Assembly: GCA_947476765.1 (NCBI GenBank)
Contig: CANJRK010000018.1
Coordinates: 1 to 11,479 of the forward strand
Direction of reading: 5' to 3'
Source: Actinomycetota bacterium
GTDB lineage: Bacteria > Actinomycetota > Actinomycetes > S36-B12 > UBA5976
Length of the DNA: 11,479 nt
The stretch's first letter is position 1, and the number at the start of each line of letters is the position of its first letter. Positions 8,046 to 11,479 of this stretch are shown piece after piece. The notes below the pieces were generated by a model. It saw only the letters and a list, made by a program, of their open reading frames with translations, was not told the DNA's origin and ran no database searches. A program made the position numbers and the translations under genes.

Positions 8046-8970
8046 GGTCGTCCTTTACTTCGGTGGTTGATATCTGGCGAACTCGACCTAAGTCGGTCAT
8101 TAATCTCTCTAGTGTCTCATCATTTCGAAAATCTGTTATGTGCAGGCCTCGTACACCTGGTTGCAACAGGGCATGTTGTGCAAATTCCAGAGTCTGGAGA
8201 TATGCAGCTTCAGCGGGATCAGATGCCGATTCCACTCGAGCAATTTGCTCGGCTGGCACATCAATGCCAGGCACGCTGTTATGCATAAAGTTCAATGGTC
8301 GTGGGCCCTTAACTAAAACCACACTCGGAATGATGGCAATTTTTCCAGCTAATCCAGCGTCTTTTACCCCGGCACAAAACCGCTCGAGTCGATCCTGGTG
8401 ATAGCAAATTTGTAATTGGAGAAACTTAGCCCCGGCTGCATATTTTTTTGCCACCCGCTCAACCCGATACTCAAATGGCGGTGCACCAGGATTTTCAACT
8501 GCTCCGATAAACATTTGTGGGGCTGGGTCAATTTTGCGACCGGACATGTACTCGCCCCGTTTAATGGTGTTCATCAACCGAACTAGCTGTGGGCCATCTA
8601 AATCGAATACTCGGCGAGCTTCTGGTTCGTCTCCAGCAGTTACATCATCACCAGTTAATGCGACGAAATTTTCGACTCCAAACATCGAAGCGCCCATGAT
8701 GTCTGCTTGTTGTGCCAAACGATTCTTGTCTCGGCACACAATTTGCATGATTGGTTCAAGTCCAAGTTGTTTGATTGCAATTGCAGTTGCCACATTCGAG
8801 GCATGTGCATGGGCAGCAGTATTGTCCGTTGCATTTACACCATCGAACCAGCCCCGCATCCGATCGGCATACTTCTTAGCTTTTTCTAAACCATTGCCAT
8901 CAAGGGAATGAAATTCAGCCGTGAATACCATTTCATTGGTGTTAGTTAACTTGTGCTCCATAGTTGACAT
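8029..8970 (-). CDS. metF: Methylenetetrahydrofolate reductase (MetF), probably working oxidatively
   Basis: Flavin-dependent TIM-barrel enzyme of 313 residues interconverting 5-methyl-THF and 5,10-methylene-THF. Near the N-terminus, VFTAEFHSLDG places Glu19 where MetF has its catalytic glutamate. Then come NATDNTAAHAHASN (47-60), IVCRDKNR (77-84) with the family's RDxNR, FVALTGDD (102-109), GAPPFEYRVERVAKK and GAKFLQLQICY, all in the expected order. There is no C-terminal regulatory extension. A second ATG three codons in (8961) is possible; I keep 8970 because it forms a TAATG overlap with the preceding metV-like gene and has a GGAG ten bases upstream. The pairing with a MetV-like partner resembles the MetVF arrangement of acetogens. 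In this operon the likely role is oxidising methyl-THF made by the pterin methyltransferase, but biosynthetic methyl-THF formation cannot be excluded from sequence. Confidence 0.93.
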   Translation of the reverse strand: MSTMEHKLTNTNEMVFTAEFHSLDGNGLEKAKKYADRMRGWFDGVNATDNTAAHAHASNVATAIAIKQLGLEPIMQIVCRDKNRLAQQADIMGASMFGVENFVALTGDDVTAGDEPEARRVFDLDGPQLVRLMNTIKRGEYMSGRKIDPAPQMFIGAVENPGAPPFEYRVERVAKKYAAGAKFLQLQICYHQDRLERFCAGVKDAGLAGKIAIIPSVVLVKGPRPLNFMHNSVPGIDVPAEQIARVESASDPAEAAYLQTLEFAQHALLQPGVRGLHITDFRNDETLERLMTDLGRVRQISTTEVKDDHAYSA

Positions 8971-9368
8971 TAAATTTCAACTCCGCTCGCGATACTTTCA
9001 TCGGTTGAGTTTTTCCAGCCAGGAGGAGTCCAGCGATCGCGCTTGGTAAAGAAATTCTTCCAAGAGGACGTGCCCTTTAGTCTGTTATCAACAGGTGGGC
9101 GCAAGTGGTTGTATTCAGCTTTCCAAGTTGACGGCAGCGGCCAATCTTGAGTTCGGTCATACGCCTTGAGCCACACACACTTCATCTCTGGCTTTACTTC
9201 GCAATGACCGTTTTCGCGCACTCCGCCACAAGGTCCATTACGTAAAGTTTTTGGACAATTCATCGGACATGTCATGCCGGTCGAATGCAGCACACATTGA
9301 CCACAGTCTTGGCATCCCCAAACAGGACCCTTGACTACATGCTCAATTGTCGCGATGAAAGTGGTCAT
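8970..9368 (-). CDS. metV: Cysteine-rich MetV-like protein (methylene-THF reductase C-terminal-type domain)
   Basis: A small soluble protein of 132 residues dominated by one cysteine-rich block. Eight cysteines (19, 22, 25, 34, 38, 47, 56, 64) sit in GCQDCGQCVL, TCPMNCPKTLRNGPCGG and GHCEVKPEMKC. I recognise this pattern as the MTHFR_C / MetV-type domain found fused or adjacent to bacterial MetF proteins. The block should bind iron-sulfur clusters or zinc; sequence cannot say which. Its role is probably as the electron-transfer or structural partner of the MetF encoded immediately after it (TAATG overlap). It appears shorter than acetogen MetV, keeping little beyond the cysteine domain and a basic, tryptophan-rich tail. 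The ATG at 9368 lies eight bases after the corrinoid gene and has no good Shine-Dalgarno site, so translation probably depends on the upstream gene. Confidence 0.85.
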   Translation of the reverse strand: MTTFIATIEHVVKGPVWGCQDCGQCVLHSTGMTCPMNCPKTLRNGPCGGVRENGHCEVKPEMKCVWLKAYDRTQDWPLPSTWKAEYNHLRPPVDNRLKGTSSWKNFFTKRDRWTPPGWKNSTDESIASGVEI

Positions 9369-9376
9369 GAAGTTAA

Positions 9377-10033
9377 CTACTTAGCGCGCTTAATGGCGAT
9401 TAGTTCCTTTGCTTTACGCACTGCAGTTGAGGCATCGGCTGCATAGCCATCGGCGCCTACTACGTCTGCGTATTCCTGAGTAACTGGTGCTCCACCGACC
9501 ATGATGATTACATCGTCGCGCATACCAGCCTTAGTTATTTCGTGAATGTTTACCTTAAACATTGGCATTGTTGTCGTTAAGAATGCCGACATACCAACAA
9601 CATCAGGCTGGTGTTCCTTGATGGCATCAATGAACTTTTCTGGTGGAGTTTGCACGCCAAGATCGATTACTTGGAAGCCAGCACCTTCAAGCATGATGTT
9701 GACCAAGTTCTTGCCGATGTCATGAACATCGCCTTTAACGGTTCCCATTAAAAAGGTGCCAACAGTTTCGGCTCCTGTGTCCGCTAACAATGGTCGAAGC
9801 ACATCTAGGGCGCCACTCATGGCGCGACCTGCAATCAACATCTCAGGAACGAAGTAGTCACCACGCTCAAAGCGGGCACCCACCTCTTCCAAAGAAGGAA
9901 TCAAGGCATCAAACAGGATTGAATCGGGGGTAAGCCCAGCTTCCAGTCCCATATTGGTTAGTTCAAGCACGCGTGGGGCATTACCTTCCATGGTGCGCTC
10001 GTACATTTCCTTCAGGATTTCGTCGGGTGTCAT
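9377..10033 (-). CDS. Corrinoid (methylcobamide) protein, MttC/MtbC-like
   Basis: Methyl carrier of 218 residues. The N-terminal helical cap domain (about 1-90) is of the B12-binding-2 type. The Rossmann-like cobalamin domain carries GDVHDIGKN (101-109), with His104 as the expected lower axial cobalt ligand in the DxHxxG motif, then VVGMSAFLT (145-153) and VGGAPV (179-184), the usual SxL and GG positions. It would accept a methyl group from the MttB-family enzyme encoded divergently, and donate it to the pterin methyltransferase in this operon. The ATG at 10033 overlaps the iclR stop (ATGA), and an AAGGAG lies five to six bases upstream, so it has both coupling and its own strong ribosome site. 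That fits a carrier needed in quantity. MttC, MtbC, MtgC and MtmC cannot be separated reliably by sequence alone, so no symbol is given. Confidence 0.93.
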   Translation of the reverse strand: MTPDEILKEMYERTMEGNAPRVLELTNMGLEAGLTPDSILFDALIPSLEEVGARFERGDYFVPEMLIAGRAMSGALDVLRPLLADTGAETVGTFLMGTVKGDVHDIGKNLVNIMLEGAGFQVIDLGVQTPPEKFIDAIKEHQPDVVGMSAFLTTTMPMFKVNIHEITKAGMRDDVIIMVGGAPVTQEYADVVGADGYAADASTAVRKAKELIAIKRAK

Positions 10034-10797
10034 GCCGCTCCTTCTTGTTTTAGGCCGTGCACTCGGTTAAGTTCTCGACGCATTAGTTGGGCAATGTGTA
10101 ATTCATCCCCCGGGGTAATTCTCTCAGCCGGGCCACTAACTGACAAAGCGGCGATAGCTTTGCCAGTTGCTCCCAAAACTGGAATAGCTACAGAAATTAG
10201 TCCTTGTTCAAGTTCATTTCGAATCACGGCATAACCCACTTCACGTGCTTTGCGAATGTGTTCATCCAAAGTTGCAAAATCAGTAATGGTGTCTGTTGTG
10301 CGCGGCGCCAATGTGCTGGGAGCAACGGCACCACCAAATGCAATCAATACTTTGCCAGCAGCCGAACAATGTGATGGGACGCTCTCGCCCACCCAGTTGC
10401 GACTACCTAATAGATACGAGCCCTCGACTTGAGCTATATTGTCGATGCCGTTATGTCCGGTTACCGCAAGGCTTACCGTTTCATGCGTGATGTCCGCAAT
10501 GCGTTCCATTGCTGGACTTAATGATCCAATTAACGCGGTGTAGGCGCCGCCACGAACTGCAAATTGATTTAACATCGGCCCAGATTCAAAACCACCAAAG
10601 GCACTGCGAGCGATTAAGCCACTTCGTTCCAGAGCACTCAGGATTCGGGATGTTGTTCCCTTAGCCAGCCCCGTTGCCGAAACTAATTCACTTAGAGTTT
10701 GCGGATCGGCTGAGTTCATGACTCGAATCAGCAAGTCGCAGGCGCGATCGATTGATTGGGTACCGGTTACTGGCTTTTCATCCAGACTCTCGCCCAT
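10030..10797 (-). CDS. IclR-family transcriptional regulator, first gene of the operon
   Basis: Regulator of 255 residues from the chosen start. The N-terminal winged helix-turn-helix covers about residues 14-75 (TLSELVSATGLAKGTTSRIL forms the HTH, followed by ALERSGLI). The C-terminal effector-binding domain covers about 85-250, with the family-typical HCSAAGKVLIAF (about 143-154) and SVAIPVLGATGKAIAALSVSG. The ligand is unknown; the context suggests the methylated substrate or a product. I chose the ATG at 10797 because AGGAGG lies four bases upstream; the adjacent in-frame GTG at 10800 would leave only one base of spacing. The gene ends in an ATGA overlap with the corrinoid gene. Regulator and structural genes are therefore co-transcribed, so it should control its own level. 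A perfect palindrome overlaps its ribosome site, and an IclR-box-like palindrome lies about 60 bases further upstream. Confidence 0.93.
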   Translation of the reverse strand: MGESLDEKPVTGTQSIDRACDLLIRVMNSADPQTLSELVSATGLAKGTTSRILSALERSGLIARSAFGGFESGPMLNQFAVRGGAYTALIGSLSPAMERIADITHETVSLAVTGHNGIDNIAQVEGSYLLGSRNWVGESVPSHCSAAGKVLIAFGGAVAPSTLAPRTTDTITDFATLDEHIRKAREVGYAVIRNELEQGLISVAIPVLGATGKAIAALSVSGPAERITPGDELHIAQLMRRELNRVHGLKQEGAA

Positions 10798-10801
10798 CAC
10801 G

Positions 10802-10807
10802 CCTCCT
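10802..10807 (-). promoter_or_regulatory. Shine-Dalgarno site of iclR
   Basis: AGGAGG on the minus strand, a full match to the anti-Shine-Dalgarno core. It is four bases from ATG 10797 and one base from GTG 10800, which favours the ATG. It overlaps the inner arm of the palindrome at 10805-10818. Confidence 0.75.
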
Positions 10808-10818
10808 CTATATAGAGG
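10805..10818. repeat. Perfect 14-bp palindrome over the iclR ribosome site
   Basis: CCTCTATATAGAGG is its own reverse complement with no spacer. It lies 8 bases before the iclR start and overlaps the Shine-Dalgarno sequence. It could be an operator half of a divergent control region, or as RNA a short stem that partly hides the ribosome site. The arms do not resemble those of the other two palindromes in this region, so a different protein or an RNA role is possible. Confidence 0.5.
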
Positions 10819-10859
10819 TCATATCCAGATAACTTCTGACTTCGAAAAGTTTCATAATC

Positions 10860-10875
10860 TGGAACCTATGTTCCA
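10860..10875. promoter_or_regulatory. Candidate IclR-family operator (TGGAAC-N4-GTTCCA)
   Basis: A perfect inverted repeat with 6-bp arms TGGAAC and GTTCCA around CTAT. The TGGAA...TTCCA outline resembles the operator recalled for E. coli IclR (TGGAAAT-N-ATTTCCA). It sits between iclR and mttB, 63 bases upstream of the iclR ATG and 95 bases upstream of the mttB ATG. It falls where transcription from the candidate minus-strand promoter would begin, a position suited to repression. Binding by the adjacent regulator is inferred. Confidence 0.55.
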
Positions 10876-10876
10876 C

Positions 10877-10907
10877 ATCGTACGGTAACGTATGGGGTAT
10901 TCGTCAA
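10877..10907 (-). promoter_or_regulatory. Candidate sigma-70-type promoter for the iclR operon
   Basis: On the minus strand TTGACG (10907-10902, five of six to the -35 consensus) is followed after 19 bases by TACGAT (10882-10877, four of six to the -10 consensus). The spacer is longer than the ideal 17. Initiation about seven bases downstream would fall inside the candidate operator at 10860-10875. This is a motif match only. Confidence 0.35.
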
Positions 10908-10932
10908 GTCATTTTGATGAAAAACTTCAACT

Positions 10933-10952
10933 TGTTACCTAAGTAGGTAACA
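10933..10952. promoter_or_regulatory. Perfect 9-bp-arm inverted repeat just upstream of mttB (candidate operator)
   Basis: The arms TGTTACCTA and TAGGTAACA are perfect reverse complements separated by AG. The repeat ends 18 bases before the mttB ATG and seven bases before its AGGAG ribosome site. The same GGTAAC half-site occurs again at 10884-10889. A dimeric repressor binding here could block mttB, or the repeat could fold as a hairpin in the leader RNA. The arm sequence differs from the IclR-box-like repeat, so a second regulator is possible. Confidence 0.55.
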
Positions 10953-10959
10953 GCAAAGC

Positions 10960-10964
10960 AGGAG
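10960..10964 (+). promoter_or_regulatory. Shine-Dalgarno site of mttB
   Basis: AGGAG six bases before the ATG at 10971. It fixes that start. Confidence 0.75.
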
Positions 10965-10970
10965 CCAGAC

Positions 10971-11479
10971 ATGTTCCAAAACAAAAGCCCCCGATATGAA
11001 ATTCTTTCGCAGGACGCCATGGCGGTTCTGGATAAGGGTTGGCGCCGAATCGTTTCTGAAATGGGCGTGGAATTCATGCACGAACGTGCTTTGGATTTGT
11101 TTCGAGCAGCCGGTCAAAAAGTTGAAGGCAACAACGTAAAGTTTGATCCGGATTGGATCCTGGCACAAGTTGCTCAAGCACCAAGTGAGTTTACGTTGCA
11201 AGCTCGCAACCCTGACAACACCGTCATCATTGGTGGCGACAACATGGTTTTCGGTGGCGTTTACGGCCCTCCGTTCGTGCGTGACTTGGGTGTGCGCCGT
11301 GATGGAACTCTTGATGACTTCAGGAACCTAACAAAACTTACTCATATGTTTACTGACCTTGATGTCGCTAGCTCAGTAGTAGTTGAACCAAACGATGCAG
11401 ATTTAGATACCCGTCACATCGACATGATTTATTCCTGCCAAACGCTTAGCGATAAGGCCTACATGGGCAACGTCGTTAC
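10971..11479 (+). CDS. mttB: MttB-family (trimethylamine/betaine-type) corrinoid methyltransferase, 3' end cut by window edge
   Basis: The first 169 residues of a protein whose family members are usually around 500 residues. Recognised by GGDNMVFGGVYGPPFVRDL, then RRDGTLDDFRNLTKLTHM, a VVEPNDADLDTRHIDMIY stretch and a SDKAYMGN motif, all characteristic of the MttB N-terminal half. The family demethylates trimethylamine (pyrrolysine form) or quaternary amines such as glycine betaine, proline betaine or carnitine (pyrrolysine-free form), transferring the methyl group to a corrinoid protein. The pyrrolysine position lies in the missing C-terminal part, so the substrate class cannot be read here. 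The start at ATG 10971 is supported by AGGAG at 10960-10964 and the immediately upstream palindrome. It is transcribed divergently from the operon that holds its likely corrinoid partner. The symbol denotes the family only. Confidence 0.88.
   Translation, partial: MFQNKSPRYEILSQDAMAVLDKGWRRIVSEMGVEFMHERALDLFRAAGQKVEGNNVKFDPDWILAQVAQAPSEFTLQARNPDNTVIIGGDNMVFGGVYGPPFVRDLGVRRDGTLDDFRNLTKLTHMFTDLDVASSVVVEPNDADLDTRHIDMIYSCQTLSDKAYMGNVV

Noticed and set aside
7440..8911. Plus-strand open frames of 60-125 codons opposite metF and the pterin methyltransferase
   Set aside because: They are antisense shadows of well-supported genes, with no ribosome sites or protein motifs.
10914..10945. Plus-strand promoter for mttB (TTGATG at 10914-10919 with TAAGTA at 10940-10945)
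   Set aside because: The 20-base spacing and poor -10 match are too weak to list as a feature, though the -10-like part would overlap the right-hand palindrome.
10971..11479. Pyrrolysine-containing trimethylamine methyltransferase
   Set aside because: The amber/pyrrolysine position of MttB lies in the C-terminal half, outside the window. No in-frame stop occurs in the part present, so neither form can be claimed.

Overview
The window reads as one C1-oxidation locus: nearly all of it is coding, and every gene recognised fits a path that takes a methyl group from a methylated (probably quaternary or tertiary) amine through a corrinoid protein and tetrahydrofolate to CO2. Composition is moderate and slightly AT-rich. 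The gene families and the IclR regulator suit an uncultured mid-GC heterotroph, perhaps an aquatic actinomycetotan or an alphaproteobacterium. The sequence alone does not fix the taxon, and I hold that placement loosely.

Layout. Ten genes lie head to tail on the minus strand, from about 10.8 kb down to the left edge: an IclR-family regulator, a cobalamin-binding corrinoid protein, a small cysteine-rich MetV-like protein, MetF, a pterin-binding methyltransferase, a RACo-like [2Fe-2S]/ASKHA corrinoid reactivase, a DUF1638-type protein of unknown function, and a three-subunit NAD-linked formate dehydrogenase (NuoE-like, NuoF-like and a molybdopterin catalytic subunit that runs off the left edge). 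Most junctions overlap (ATGA, TAATG, or 8-17 bases), so this is very probably one polycistronic, translationally coupled operon. The only internal gaps are 8 and 28 bases. On the plus strand a divergent MttB-family methyltransferase starts at 10971 and runs off the right edge.

The 173-base divergent region between iclR and mttB holds three perfect inverted repeats. One (TGGAAC-N4-GTTCCA) resembles published IclR-family operators.

Working model (inference). MttB moves a methyl group from the substrate to the corrinoid protein, and the pterin-binding enzyme passes it to tetrahydrofolate. MetF with the MetV-like protein oxidises methyl-THF to methylene-THF. Enzymes not in the window (FolD, and Fhs or PurU) would yield formate, and the NAD-linked formate dehydrogenase oxidises that to CO2 with NADH. 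The RACo-like protein re-reduces corrinoid that has slipped to Co(II). IclR, first in the operon, probably senses the substrate or a product and controls both directions.

No tRNA, rRNA, CRISPR array, insertion sequence or phage gene was seen. Besides the divergent region, no non-coding stretch exceeds 28 bases.
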